The notes under the pieces are model-generated. The model was not told the origin of the DNA. It saw only the letters and a list, made by a program, of their open reading frames with translations, and ran no database searches. Shown one piece after another: positions 1-10,968 of a DNA stretch of 64,000 nt. Numbering within the stretch: position 1 is the first letter of the stretch; each line of letters starts with the position of its first letter. Source of the DNA: Candidimonas humi (GTDB lineage: Bacteria > Pseudomonadota > Gammaproteobacteria > Burkholderiales > Burkholderiaceae_B); contig NZ_JAHTBN010000013.1 in the NCBI RefSeq assembly GCF_019166065.1, positions 1 through 64,000 of the forward strand, written 5' to 3'. Made by a program: the position numbers and the translations under genes.

Positions 1-1
1 G

Positions 2-610
2 GCCGATGGCGCCGGCAGGCGGGCCGGCCATGACGGGCCGCCCGCGGATCATGCGGATATGCCGGATTTTCCGCCGGATGAGCCTTCGCCGTTTTTTGAT
101 GGCATGCCGGACGACGGGGGCGGGGCCGGGTTCCGGCCAGCCGGCGCGCCTGAGGGCCGGGCGCGCCGCAGCCGCCAGCCGCGGGCGGTGGCGTCCATGG
201 CCAAGCGGCTGTTGCGCCTGCTGCTGGCGCACCCGCGGCTGGTGGACAGCCTGGGCGACCAGCAGCTTGAAGTTCTGGAGCAGGGCCCCCATCTGGTACT
301 TGTCAGGGAATTGATAGCCCTGGCCCATACCAGCGGGGCGCGCCACGTAGGGGCGCTGTTGCAGGCCGCCGACCCCGAGTCGGACTTGGCGGGCGTGCTG
401 GCGTCGCTGTCGGCCGAACTGCTGGACCAGGACGATCTGCCCGACCCGCAGACCGAATGGAACGATGCGCTGCGCCGCATCGAGCTCGACGCGCTCAAGG
501 CCGAGCAGTCGGCCCTGGTGCAGGGCGGGCTGGCCGGCGAGGCGGCGCGCAGCAGGTATCAAGAATTGACGCGGCGCATTACACTATTGAGTACCGTGTC
601 CTTGCGTTGA
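2..610 (+). CDS. dnaG: DNA primase DnaG, C-terminal part (5' truncated by window edge)
   Basis: About 202 C-terminal residues are visible, in a frame that is open to the left edge. DnaG makes RNA primers at the replication fork. The visible part is the C-terminal helical region: a Pro/Asp-rich linker, then a helical stretch with LLRLLLAHPRLV and later DPQTEWNDALRRIELDA, which matches the DnaB-helicase-binding domain of proteobacterial primases. The zinc and TOPRIM domains lie outside the window. It sits just upstream of rpoD, as in the rpsU-dnaG-rpoD macromolecular synthesis operon. Identification rests on this domain plus synteny. Confidence 0.85.
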   Translation, partial: ADGAGRRAGHDGPPADHADMPDFPPDEPSPFFDGMPDDGGGAGFRPAGAPEGRARRSRQPRAVASMAKRLLRLLLAHPRLVDSLGDQQLEVLEQGPHLVLVRELIALAHTSGARHVGALLQAADPESDLAGVLASLSAELLDQDDLPDPQTEWNDALRRIELDALKAEQSALVQGGLAGEAARSRYQELTRRITLLSTVSLR

Positions 611-1042
611 GTTATTGTAAAATCAAGAGTTTTCGCGAAGTGTTTGTATAGTTTCGCAATATGGTGCCGCCAAGGCAGGTAGGCCGGCGCCCCGTTACGG
701 GGCGGATTTCCGGTTTCCCATGTGCTTGCGGTCATTGCGCCCCGGTGCCGGTTACGCCCGATCGAAGTGTCCATCAGCCTTGCAGCCTTTGCGCCAAGGA
801 ATCTCATATCCCGGACTTCGACCACGGAACCGCCGCCCGGGCGGCTATGCGCGTCTTTGCGATGTATGTGAGTGACGGACTTTCAGTCGGAAAGAAAGCC
901 GGATGCCAGGCCCGGGCGGCGTTTGCCGCGCGTCGAGGCCAGCCAAGGCTTGTAGTCTTTTTGACCGATGGTCCGTAGAAGTTCTGTCCAGCAACGTCCG
1001 GCCCTTGTCGGGCCGGCGGCGTTTGCGTCTACGGAAGCGACT
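611..1042. other. dnaG-rpoD intergenic region
   Basis: 432 bp without a convincing gene. An AT-rich patch at about 611-660 contains a -10-like TATAGT at 647-652 without a good -35 at normal spacing, so it may be one of the rpoD promoters. Short frames that cross the region have no ribosome binding site or recognisable product. Confidence 0.4.
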
Positions 1043-3298
<2,256 letters not shown>

Positions 3299-3348
3299 GG
3301 CGCTGCGCGGGCGCCGCCCGCGCGGCGGCGACCCGGCGCGGTAGAATC

Positions 3349-3384
3349 CCAGGCAGTCACTTCCGTGGCTGCCTGGTTTTTTTT
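3349..3384 (+). terminator. Rho-independent terminator after rpoD
   Basis: Perfect 8-bp stem CCAGGCAG (3349-3356) with CTGCCTGG (3369-3376), a 12-nt loop, then eight T (3377-3384). It lies 50 bp after the rpoD stop, as a classical intrinsic terminator should. Confidence 0.9.
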
Positions 3385-3492
3385 GCCCTTGCCGCATGAG
3401 CCCTGAACGGCCTGGTTTGGGGCATGGGCTTTGCCGGCGAACTGTCCGGCGCAAGGCTTTTCCAGGCGCCGATCCCGCAGCCGGAGTCCGCC

Positions 3493-4434
3493 ATGAACAC
3501 ATCTGAATCCAGTCCCGAACGCGCCGCGTCCGATACCGCCGGGAGCGCGGCCGATGCCGTGCAGCGCATCGCCGGCCGCGTTGCCGACGTGGGCGGCATT
3601 CCCGTCAGCCGGCTGCTGCCCTCGCGCCAGCGCCGCCTGGTGGGCGCCTGGTGCTTTCTCGACCACGCCGGCCCGGCGCAGTTCGGGCCGGGCGAGGCGG
3701 GCATGCAGGTCGGGCCCCACCCGCATATAGGCCTGCAGACCTTTACCTGGATGATAGAGGGCGAGGTGCTGCATCGCGACAGCCTCGGCAACGAGCAGGT
3801 GATACGTCCAGGCCAGGTCAACCTGATGACGGCCGGACGAGGCATAGCCCATACCGAGCAGTCGCTGGCGGAGCCGCCGCGCCTGCATGCGGCGCAATTG
3901 TGGATCGCGCTGCCGCCCGAACAGGCCGCCGGCGAGCCGGGTTTCGAGCATTATCCCGAGTTGCCGCGCTGGACGGAGCAAGGCGTGCAGTGCACGCTGC
4001 TGGCCGGCGCGTTTGGCGGGCGCGAGGCGCCGGCGCGGATCTATTCGCCCCTGGTCGGCATCGAACTGCTGTCCGACGGCCCCGCCGCGCTGGAGCTGCC
4101 CCTGGATCGGGCCTTCGAATATGCCGTGTCGCCGCTGGTCGGCGGCGTGCAGGTCGAGGGGCAGGATTTCGGCGTGGGGGAGCTGGCCTATCTGGGTGCG
4201 GGCCGCGGCAGCGCGAGGCTGCGCCTGGACGGGCCGGCGCGAGTGCTGTTGCTGGGCGGCGTACCGGAGGCCAAAGAGGTATTCATCTGGTGGAATTTCG
4301 TGGGCCGCAGCAAGGCCGACATAGCCCGCGCGCAGCACGACTGGGAGCAGGGCGGCGCCGGACGCTACGGCAATATCCCCGTCGGCCCGGGGCCGCGCCT
4401 GGTGCCGCCGCCGCTGCCATGGCCGGGGCTGTGA
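3493..4434 (+). CDS. Pirin family protein
   Basis: 313-residue bicupin of the pirin family. Members are metal-binding cupins; some are quercetin 2,3-dioxygenases and others redox-linked regulators, so the substrate here is unknown. The N-terminal cupin carries the pirin motif HPHIGLQTFTWMIEGEVLHRDSLGN followed by RGIAHTEQ, supplying the usual His-His-His-Glu iron site. The C-terminal cupin is less conserved and the protein ends in WWNFVGRSKADIARA, also typical. Start at 3493 is preceded by GGAG six bases upstream; an in-frame ATG at 3424 has no such site. It is followed 85 bp later by a flavin reductase on the same strand. Confidence 0.9.
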   Translation: MNTSESSPERAASDTAGSAADAVQRIAGRVADVGGIPVSRLLPSRQRRLVGAWCFLDHAGPAQFGPGEAGMQVGPHPHIGLQTFTWMIEGEVLHRDSLGNEQVIRPGQVNLMTAGRGIAHTEQSLAEPPRLHAAQLWIALPPEQAAGEPGFEHYPELPRWTEQGVQCTLLAGAFGGREAPARIYSPLVGIELLSDGPAALELPLDRAFEYAVSPLVGGVQVEGQDFGVGELAYLGAGRGSARLRLDGPARVLLLGGVPEAKEVFIWWNFVGRSKADIARAQHDWEQGGAGRYGNIPVGPGPRLVPPPLPWPGL

Positions 4435-4519
4435 TGACGGGCGGCGATGCATGTCGGTGGCTCGCCCGAGGTTTTGATTGCTGCAGGTTTTCGTTTTCGG
4501 TTTTCATTGGGGACACACT

Positions 4520-5071
4520 ATGAGCAAGCGTATCGCCGTCATCGTGGGCAGTCTGCGCAAGGACTCCATCAATCGCAAGGTGGCGCGAGCGCTGCAGCGG
4601 CTGGCGCCGCCTGCGCTGTCGCTGGAGCTGATCGATATAGGCGGCTTGGCGCTCTATAACCAGGACTTCGACCTGGAGCCTCCTGCGCCGGCCTATGCGG
4701 CGTTCCGCGAGCAGATCCGGCAAGCCGATGGCGTGATCTTCGTCACCCCCGAGCACAACCGCTCCATGCCGGCCGCCATGAAGAATGCGGTCGACATTGC
4801 GTCGCGCCCGCCCGGCCACAATGCATGGAGCGGCAAGCCCGGCGCCGTCATCAGCGCTTCTCCGGGCCTGCAAGGCGGTTTCGGGGCCAATCATCATCTG
4901 CGCCAGTCGCTGGCCTGCCTGGACGTGCTGTGCATGGCGCAGCCCGAGACCTACTTGAGCCAGGCGCCCAAGCTGTTCGACGAGGCCGGCGAGCCCAATG
5001 AAGAGGGCCGCAAGTACCTGAGCCGCTTCATCGACGCCTACGCCGGCTGGGTAGAGCGGCTGACGGCCTGA
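4520..5071 (+). CDS. NADPH-dependent FMN reductase family (ChrR/YieF-like)
   Basis: 183-residue flavodoxin-fold reductase expected to pass electrons from NAD(P)H through bound FMN to quinones, chromate or azo compounds. The N-terminal phosphate-binding loop reads GSLRKDSINRKVARAL, and the family motif TPEHNRSMPAAMKNAVDIASRP is present, close to the TPEYNxSxPxxLKNAxD consensus. ATG at 4520 has GGGGA seven bases upstream. The product is probably a soluble cytoplasmic quinone or metal-ion reductase, and the adjacent pirin is consistent with an oxidative-stress role. Confidence 0.88.
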   Translation: MSKRIAVIVGSLRKDSINRKVARALQRLAPPALSLELIDIGGLALYNQDFDLEPPAPAYAAFREQIRQADGVIFVTPEHNRSMPAAMKNAVDIASRPPGHNAWSGKPGAVISASPGLQGGFGANHHLRQSLACLDVLCMAQPETYLSQAPKLFDEAGEPNEEGRKYLSRFIDAYAGWVERLTA

Positions 5072-5095
5072 ACCGTAACGGGATCCGCCCTGGAC

Positions 5096-5896
5096 TCATT
5101 GCCGGACCTCGGCGTGGTGCCGGGCGATCAGGCGGGCCTGTTCGCGCATGGCGGCCAGGACTTCGGGCAGGCGTTGCGGGCCCAGGCGCTCGGCCATGGC
5201 CGTGATGGTGACGGCGGCCAGCGGCTCGCCGTCGACGGCTCGTATGGCAATGGATAGCGCCGAGGTGCCGGGCATGATGCCGGCGCGCACGTAGGCATAT
5301 CCCAGGGCCCGAGCTTCCTGGACGCGGCGGCTCAGTTCCTGCGGGTCCAGATTGTGCGCGGCCAGGCGGCGGGCATTGCCGGCGATGATAGCCTCGCTCG
5401 CATCTTCGGGCAGGCACGACAGCAGCGCCACGCCCGAAACCCCTACGCCCAGGGGACGGCGCACACCCACCTCGATGGACAGCACCTGGATGGGATGGCC
5501 GCCGGTCTTGCGGCCTATGCAGATCGAATCGTGGCCGTGGCGCATGCTGAGGAATGCGGTGTCCCCGACCTGCTCGGCCAGCTTGCCCAGATAGGGGCCG
5601 GCGATGCTGGTCAGCGGGAAGCGCTTGGTCCTGGCGATGCCCAGCAGCGTGAGCTCGGGGCCGATGAGATAGCGCCGCGTATCGGCGTGCTGCTCGACGG
5701 CGCCTTCGGCCACCAGGGCCTTGAGGATGCGGTGTACCGTGGGCCGGTTCAGGCCCGACATGTGCACCAGGTCCGTCAGCCTGACGCCGCGCTCCTGGCC
5801 GCAAGCGAGCAGGCGCAGGATGGCCATGGTGCGGTGTACGGTCTGCGCGCCTTGCGAAGTATCGGGCTCGCCGGCGGCGGTGTCGTCCCGGCTCAT
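5096..5896 (-). CDS. IclR family transcriptional regulator
   Basis: 266-residue regulator. The winged HTH occupies about residues 20-85 (QTVHRTMAILRLLA then SGLNRPTVHRILKALVAEGAV), followed by the IclR effector domain (YLGKLAEQVGDTAFLS, LGVGVSGVALLSCLP, SALSIAIRAVDGEPLAAVTI). The ATG overlaps the stop of the upstream flavin reductase by 4 bp (ATGA, 5893-5896), so the two are co-transcribed and probably translationally coupled. The pair is divergent from the Bug/RidA/hydrolase operon at 6803-10760, which is the likely target; a candidate operator lies at 6699-6721. Confidence 0.93.
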   Translation of the reverse strand: MSRDDTAAGEPDTSQGAQTVHRTMAILRLLACGQERGVRLTDLVHMSGLNRPTVHRILKALVAEGAVEQHADTRRYLIGPELTLLGIARTKRFPLTSIAGPYLGKLAEQVGDTAFLSMRHGHDSICIGRKTGGHPIQVLSIEVGVRRPLGVGVSGVALLSCLPEDASEAIIAGNARRLAAHNLDPQELSRRVQEARALGYAYVRAGIMPGTSALSIAIRAVDGEPLAAVTITAMAERLGPQRLPEVLAAMREQARLIARHHAEVRQ

Positions 5897-6531
5897 GATT
5901 GTCCGGCCTGCTTGTCCATGGTCGCCTTGGGTGTCTGGGCTATCGGCGCCATGGCGATGATGTCTCCGAGTGTGGCGTAGTTCGGCCCGCCCAGCCGGCA
6001 GACCGGACGCAACTGGGCGGTATCGATCTTGCCGTTGTGCAGCAGGCCGTCGCGCACATGGAACAACAGGATTTCGCCGACATGGAATTCGGCGCCGGTG
6101 TCGCCGTAAGGCGTCACGGAATGCAGGCGGCATTCCATGCTGATCGGCGCTGCCATGAGCCGCGGCACTGCGACCGCCTGCCCGTCCGCGAGTTCCAGGT
6201 TCAGTAGCTGCGGTTCGCTGATTTCTGGCGGATGCTCCACGGCGCTCTGGTGTATGGCCTCGATCAGCGTGTCGTCGCCGATATTGACCACGAACTCGCC
6301 CGTTTCCTGTATGTGGCGCGCGGTGTCCTTGCGCACGCCGGCTTTGCGTCCGATGTTCACGCCTATCATCGGCGGCTTGTTGGAAACGATGGTGTAGCAA
6401 CTGAATGGCGCCAGGTTGACCAGGCCGTTTGCCGACCGGGTGCTGATCCAGGCGATGGGCCGCGGCACCACGATGCCGGTCATGAGCTTGTAGGTCTGTT
6501 CAGGACTGATGTCCGCCGAGTGTATTTGCAT
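5893..6531 (-). CDS. Flavin reductase family protein (DIM6/NTAB, FMN-binding split barrel)
   Basis: 212-residue FMN-binding split-barrel protein. It opens with SPEQTYKLMTGIVVPRPIAWISTRSANGLVNLAPFSCYTIVSNKPPM, the typical start of this family, where members are reductase partners of two-component monooxygenases or ester-type reductases. Start at 6531 (MQIHSAD) chosen over an upstream in-frame start at 6657 whose extra residues lack family character. It forms an operon with the IclR gene. Since the divergent operon encodes late steps of ring degradation, it may supply reduced flavin to an oxygenase encoded elsewhere; this is inference. Confidence 0.85.
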   Translation of the reverse strand: MQIHSADISPEQTYKLMTGIVVPRPIAWISTRSANGLVNLAPFSCYTIVSNKPPMIGVNIGRKAGVRKDTARHIQETGEFVVNIGDDTLIEAIHQSAVEHPPEISEPQLLNLELADGQAVAVPRLMAAPISMECRLHSVTPYGDTGAEFHVGEILLFHVRDGLLHNGKIDTAQLRPVCRLGGPNYATLGDIIAMAPIAQTPKATMDKQAGQS

Positions 6532-6698
6532 TGCTTGGCCTCGCGGCTGCGTTACGGGACGGGCAGGGCTGCATGGGGACTGCGTGCCATGGCCTCTGTG
6601 GTTTCGCGTCCATATTGTGAATGGATTTGTTCGCGACGAATCTGAATTTTCCTTCAATCACCAGGAAATTTTCGAGATGGCGGCGAAGAGTTTTGAAT

Positions 6699-6721
6699 AT
6701 TAGTCCATATATCGAACTAAT
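6699..6721. promoter_or_regulatory. Candidate IclR operator in the divergent promoter
   Basis: Perfect 6-bp inverted repeat ATTAGT (6699-6704) / ACTAAT (6716-6721) around an AT-rich 11-bp centre. It lies between the divergent flavin reductase-IclR genes and the Bug operon, 82 bp before the Bug start. A -35-like TTGACG at 6739-6744 follows. Position fits an IclR-family operator; binding is inferred. Confidence 0.4.
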
Positions 6722-6802
6722 TTTGCAAATCGCGCTTGTTGACGCCTTGGTCGATTGATATCTTGTTTCCACCGCAACACAGACCAAGCCTAGGAGACAA
6801 TC

Positions 6803-7771
6803 GTGAATAAATTCGTATGGTTTGCAGCCTCGCTGGCCCTGGCCTGCGGGGCCGGCGCGCAGGCCGCCCAATGGCCGAGCCAGCCGATAAAAATCGTCGT
6901 GCCGTACCCGCCGGGCGGCAATGTGGACGTGGCGGCCAGGATCATCGCGCCCGGCTTGCAGAAGGCCTTCGGCCAGCCCTTCATCGTCGAGAACAAGCCC
7001 GGCGCGGGGGGCATGATCGCCGGCGAGTACGTGGCGCGCTCGGCGCCGGACGGCTATACCTTGTTCATGGCCGCCAACGGGCCCTTGCTGTACAGCCCGC
7101 TGATCTTCGGCCGCAGCAATGCGTATCAATGGAACAAGAGCTTCGAGCCCATCAGTTCGGTGTCCTATACCCCGATGGTCCTGCAGGTGCGCCCGAGCCT
7201 GCCGGTCAAGTCCCTGGCCGACCTGATCGCGCTTGCGAAGAAAGAGCCGGGCAAGCTGAACATGGCTGCGCCGGGCGCGGGCACCAGCAATCATCTGGTC
7301 AGCGAGCTGCTGCAGTCGGTGACGGGCGCGCACTGGACCACGGTGCAGTACAAGGGCAATGCCCCGGCGCTGACCGACCTGCTCAGCGGCCAGGTGGATT
7401 TCGATTTCGACCAGGTGTCGGTGGCGCTGCCTTTCATCCGCAAGGGACAGTTGCGGCCGCTGGCGGTGACTACAGAAAAGCGCGTGAAGTCGCTGCCCGA
7501 CGTGCCGACGATGGAAGAGGCGGGCGTGAAGAACATGGTGGCCACGACCTTCACCGGGTTGCTGGCGCCCAAGGGCACGCCCAAGGATATCGTGGATCGC
7601 CTGAGCGCGGCCCTGCACAAGATCCTGAAAGAGCCGGATGTGATCGACAAGTTCGACCACCTGGGCGCCGAGGCGCGCGCCGCCACACCCCAGGAATTCA
7701 CCGCGTATCTGGCTGCTGAGGATGCGCGCTGGACGCCGGTCATCAAGCGCGCCCATATCCACGTCAATTGA
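6803..7771 (+). CDS. Bug-family tripartite tricarboxylate transporter substrate-binding protein
   Basis: 322-residue periplasmic solute receptor of the Bug/TctC type. A Sec signal peptide spans about residues 1-22 (cleavage near AQA-AQW). The family opening IKIVVPYPPGGNVDVAARIIAPGL is followed by FIVENKPGAGGMIAGEYVARSAPDGYTLF, which forms the ligand-carboxylate pocket in characterised Bug proteins. No tctA/tctB membrane genes are nearby, so it would use a distant transporter or act as a sensor. First gene of a catabolic operon, so it probably binds the compound that the downstream enzymes degrade. Confidence 0.95.
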   Translation: MNKFVWFAASLALACGAGAQAAQWPSQPIKIVVPYPPGGNVDVAARIIAPGLQKAFGQPFIVENKPGAGGMIAGEYVARSAPDGYTLFMAANGPLLYSPLIFGRSNAYQWNKSFEPISSVSYTPMVLQVRPSLPVKSLADLIALAKKEPGKLNMAAPGAGTSNHLVSELLQSVTGAHWTTVQYKGNAPALTDLLSGQVDFDFDQVSVALPFIRKGQLRPLAVTTEKRVKSLPDVPTMEEAGVKNMVATTFTGLLAPKGTPKDIVDRLSAALHKILKEPDVIDKFDHLGAEARAATPQEFTAYLAAEDARWTPVIKRAHIHVN

Positions 7772-7799
7772 ATTCCATTCGCCAGGCAGGCACATCACC

Positions 7800-8189
7800 A
7801 TGAAACGTACCAGTATCTACGCCGAGGGGTTCAGCCACAAGAATCCCATTCCGGCGGCATGCCGCATCGGACAGATGCTTTATTCCGGCAGCATACAGGG
7901 CACCGATTCCGCCACCGGCGCCTACGGCGCCACGCTGGCCGAGCAGTGCGAGCTGATGTTCGCCCATGTGCGGCGCATCATCGAGGCCGCCGGGGGCTCT
8001 CCGCGGGACATCATCAAGATGACGGTCTGGATGAACGACAGGACGCAGCGGGCGGCCCTGAACGTGCCCTGGCTGCGCATGTTCCCCGATCCGGCCGATC
8101 GGCCGGCGCGGCACACCATGCAGGCCAGCCTGGACGGCGGCAAGCTCATCGAATGCGACTTCATCGCCGTCATGGATACGGCGGCTTGA
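7800..8189 (+). CDS. RidA family protein
   Basis: 129-residue RidA/YjgF-fold protein. RidA proteins hydrolyse reactive enamine/imine intermediates, and subgroups inside aromatic catabolic operons act on ring-cleavage products. Family features are NPIPAACRIGQMLYSGSIQGTD near the N-terminus, the IIEAAGGSPRDIIKMTVWM block, and PARHTMQASLDGGKLIECDFIAVMD at the C-terminus, which holds the usual Arg. It starts 28 bp after the Bug stop codon and precedes the amidohydrolase in the same operon. An in-frame start inside the Bug gene is rejected because its extra residues are not RidA-like. Confidence 0.9.
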   Translation: MKRTSIYAEGFSHKNPIPAACRIGQMLYSGSIQGTDSATGAYGATLAEQCELMFAHVRRIIEAAGGSPRDIIKMTVWMNDRTQRAALNVPWLRMFPDPADRPARHTMQASLDGGKLIECDFIAVMDTAA

Positions 8190-8237
8190 AGCAGCACATC
8201 AAATACGCAACCCGATCAAACCAAGCGAGACAGCATC

Positions 8238-9110
8238 ATGCCGCAATATCTGCCCTTTGACCCGAATCCGCGGTCTCCCAGCCCGTTGCCGCCGCCGCAC
8301 AGTTGCGACAGCCAGTTCCACGTATTCGGGCCGCGCGAGCGCTACCCGGTGCGTGCCGGCGCCGCCTACGAAATGCCGACGGCGACGATAGAGACCGCGC
8401 TGCGCCTGCACCGGACGCTGGGCATACAGCGCGGGGTGATCGTGCAGGCGACCACTTATGGCGCGGACCACCAAGTGGTGCTCGATGCACTGGCTGCCGC
8501 GGGGCCCGGCTATCGGGCATGCGCCAATGCGGTCGTGCTGCTCGAGCGCGACGATGCCTATCTGGACAAGCTGCACCGTGCCGGCGTCCGGGGCGCGCGC
8601 TTCAGCCGGCAGGGACTGGGCATCTCGATGTCGGCCGCCGATTTCGAGCGCGCCATCGGGCGCGTGCGGGAACTGGGCTGGTATGTGAAGTTCCAGCCCG
8701 AACCCGATGGCATCATGAATCAGGTGGCGCAGTTCGAAAAGCTCGACATGCCTGTGGTGATAGACCACATGGGCCGCGCCGATCCTTCCAAAGGCTCTGC
8801 GGATCCCACCCTGCGCAAAGTGCTGGAGCTGCTGGGCAGGGGCAATTTCTGGGTCATGCTGTCACTGAGCGAGAAGCTGTCGCGGCTAGGGTTTCCCTGG
8901 GACGACGTGGTGCCGCTGGCGCAGGCCTGCATCGAGGCCGCGCCGGACCGCGTCATCTGGGGCAGCGACTGGCCGCATCCCGTGTCGGTCAAGCAGCCGC
9001 CCAACGAGGGCGACCTGCTCGAACTGCTGTACCGGTACGCGGGCGACGCGGCCACGCTGCACAAGATCCTGGTCGACAATCCGGCCGCCTTGTTCGGGTT
9101 CGAAGCATGA
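8238..9110 (+). CDS. Amidohydrolase 2 family hydrolase (LigI-like lactonase group)
   Basis: 290-residue TIM-barrel hydrolase of the group that includes 2-pyrone-4,6-dicarboxylate lactonase. The first strand reads CDSQFHVFGPRERYPV, where the first His of the usual HxH metal pair is Gln, a variant compatible with the metal-independent LigI type. Further family marks are VIDHMGRADPSKG and the C-terminal WGSDWPHP with the catalytic Asp. The stop overlaps the next start by 4 bp (ATGA at 9107-9110), so translation is coupled. The likely role is lactone opening in ring degradation; the substrate is unknown. Confidence 0.88.
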   Translation: MPQYLPFDPNPRSPSPLPPPHSCDSQFHVFGPRERYPVRAGAAYEMPTATIETALRLHRTLGIQRGVIVQATTYGADHQVVLDALAAAGPGYRACANAVVLLERDDAYLDKLHRAGVRGARFSRQGLGISMSAADFERAIGRVRELGWYVKFQPEPDGIMNQVAQFEKLDMPVVIDHMGRADPSKGSADPTLRKVLELLGRGNFWVMLSLSEKLSRLGFPWDDVVPLAQACIEAAPDRVIWGSDWPHPVSVKQPPNEGDLLELLYRYAGDAATLHKILVDNPAALFGFEA

Positions 9111-9985
9111 AGCTGGTCTCCTTCGAAGCGCAAGGCGCGGAAAGCTTCGGCATCGTGCGCGATGGCGGCGTCATCGACCTGGGGCGCGGCCGGCTCGGGC
9201 CGGAGATCTCCAGCCTGCGCGAGGCGCTGGCCGCAGGCTGCGAGGCGCGCCTGCGCGAAATCGCCCGGCAGGCGCAGCCCGACCTGGACCTGGACGGGCT
9301 CAGGCTGTTGCCGCCCATACCTCGTCCCGAGAAGATCATCTGCGTGGGCGTGAACTATGGCAAGCGCAACGAGGAATACAAGGACGGTACGCCGCCGCCC
9401 AAGTACCCGAGCGTATTTCCGCGCTTCCCGGGCTCGCTGGTCGGGCATGGCGCGCCACTGCTGCGTCCGCCCGAATCGCAGCAACTGGACTATGAAGGCG
9501 AGATCGCCATTGTGATAGGCCGCCCCGGACGCCGTATCGCCGTGGCCGACGCGCATCGCCACATCGCGGGGCTGAGCTGCCTGAACGAGGGAACGGTGCG
9601 CGACTGGGTCAGGCACGGCAAGTTCAACGTCACGCAGGGCAAGAATTTCGACGCCAGCGGCTCGATGGGGCCCTGGCTGGTCACCGCCGACGAGTTCGAC
9701 GGCTATGACAAGCTGGAGGTCATCACCCGCGTCAACGGCGAGCAGCGCCAGCGCGATACCACCGCCAATCTGATGTTCCCGTTCGATTTCCTGATCCACT
9801 ACATTTCTACCTGGACGACACTGCAGTCGGGCGATGTGATTTCCACCGGCACGCCGATCGGCGCCGGGGTGCGTTTCGACCCGCCGCGTTTCCTGCAAGC
9901 CGGCGACCGGGTCGAGGTCGAGGTGCCTGGAATCGGCGTGCTGGCCAATGTCGTGGCCGACGAGCGCGAGGCCGATCATGCTTAG
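9107..9985 (+). CDS. Fumarylacetoacetate hydrolase (FAH) family protein
   Basis: 292-residue FAH-fold enzyme: hydrolase, decarboxylase or isomerase acting on ring-cleavage diketo acids. The catalytic domain begins at PEKIICVGVNYGKRNEEYKDG. It carries the metal-binding series LDYEGEIAIVIGRPGRRI, the NEGTVRDWVRHGKFNVTQGKNFDASGSMGPWLVT block, and the end signature GDVISTGTPIGAGV. It overlaps the amidohydrolase by 4 bp upstream and the hydratase by 8 bp downstream. In this setting it is likely to process the product of the preceding lactonase-like step. Confidence 0.92.
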   Translation: MKLVSFEAQGAESFGIVRDGGVIDLGRGRLGPEISSLREALAAGCEARLREIARQAQPDLDLDGLRLLPPIPRPEKIICVGVNYGKRNEEYKDGTPPPKYPSVFPRFPGSLVGHGAPLLRPPESQQLDYEGEIAIVIGRPGRRIAVADAHRHIAGLSCLNEGTVRDWVRHGKFNVTQGKNFDASGSMGPWLVTADEFDGYDKLEVITRVNGEQRQRDTTANLMFPFDFLIHYISTWTTLQSGDVISTGTPIGAGVRFDPPRFLQAGDRVEVEVPGIGVLANVVADEREADHA

Positions 9986-10760
9986 CGAGGCCGACCGCAA
10001 AACAGCGGCCGGCCTGCTGATCGAGGCACAGCGCAGCGTCACGCCCACGGAGCAGCTCGATATCAGGTTTCCGGGCATAGCGATCGCGGATTCCTACGCC
10101 ATACAGCGCGAGACCCTGGCGGCCAGGCTGGCGCAAGGCGCCAGGCTGCGGGGCCACAAGATCGGCCTGACATCCAAGGCCATGCAGGCTACGGCCGGAA
10201 TCTCCGAGCCGGACTACGGCTATTTGCTGGACGATATGTTCCATGCCGATGGCGAATCGATTGCGGTCGAGCGCTATATTGCGCCGCGCGTGGAGGTCGA
10301 GCTGGCCTTCGTGCTGTCGCGGCCGCTGCGGGGGCCCGGCGCCACTTTGTTCGATGTGCTCGACGCCACCGCCTATGTGCAGCCGGCGCTCGAATTGATC
10401 GACGGCCGCAGCCGCTACCCGCGCCGTATTGTGGACAACATCGCCGACAATGCCGCGGCGGCGGGAGTGGTGCTGGGCGGGCGCGTCATACGGCCGCTGG
10501 AGCTCGACCTGCGGCGGGTGGGGGCGCTGCTGTACCGCAATGCCGTAATAGAAGAATCGGGTGTGGCCGCGGCGGTGCTGGGGCATCCCGCCATGGGCGT
10601 CGCGTGGCTGGCCAACAAGCTGGCGCAGCACGGCACAGAGCTCGAGGCCGGGCATGTCATCCTGGCCGGCTCGTTCACGCGCACGGTGGCGGTGGCCGCC
10701 GGCGACACCATCCATGCCGACTACGGTGAACTGGGCGGCATAGCGGTGTATTTTTCCTGA
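9978..10760 (+). CDS. 2-keto-4-pentenoate hydratase / oxo-heptenedioate hydratase family (MhpD/HpaH-like)
   Basis: 260-residue hydratase of the FAH-like fold that adds water to 2-hydroxydienoates after meta-cleavage. Recognisable blocks are GHKIGLTSKAMQATAGISEPDYGYLLDDMF (near-perfect HpaH/MhpD signature), YIAPRVEVELAFVLSRPL, RIVDNIADNAAAAGVVLGG, and SFTRTVAVAAGDTIHADYGELGGIAVYFS at the C-terminus. Start at 9978 overlaps the FAH stop by 8 bp. It is the last gene of the operon; no aldolase or dehydrogenase follows, so the pathway must finish with genes elsewhere. Confidence 0.93.
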   Translation: MLSEADRKTAAGLLIEAQRSVTPTEQLDIRFPGIAIADSYAIQRETLAARLAQGARLRGHKIGLTSKAMQATAGISEPDYGYLLDDMFHADGESIAVERYIAPRVEVELAFVLSRPLRGPGATLFDVLDATAYVQPALELIDGRSRYPRRIVDNIADNAAAAGVVLGGRVIRPLELDLRRVGALLYRNAVIEESGVAAAVLGHPAMGVAWLANKLAQHGTELEAGHVILAGSFTRTVAVAAGDTIHADYGELGGIAVYFS

Positions 10761-10968
10761 GTCCGGCACCCCTGGCGGGCGCCGCGCGGCGGCCCGGCAG
10801 GATTTGCCACAGCCTGCCGCCACGGGCGAGGCCGCGGAACAGCCGTCCATGGCCGCGCTCGCGGCTGCCGGGACGCAGGGCCCGCAAATCCATAACTTCC
10901 CGCCGAAAAAGGCTTTATCATCTCGTTTTTCCACATTGTCTTGCCTATATAGGCGGGGGGCGCTGGCG

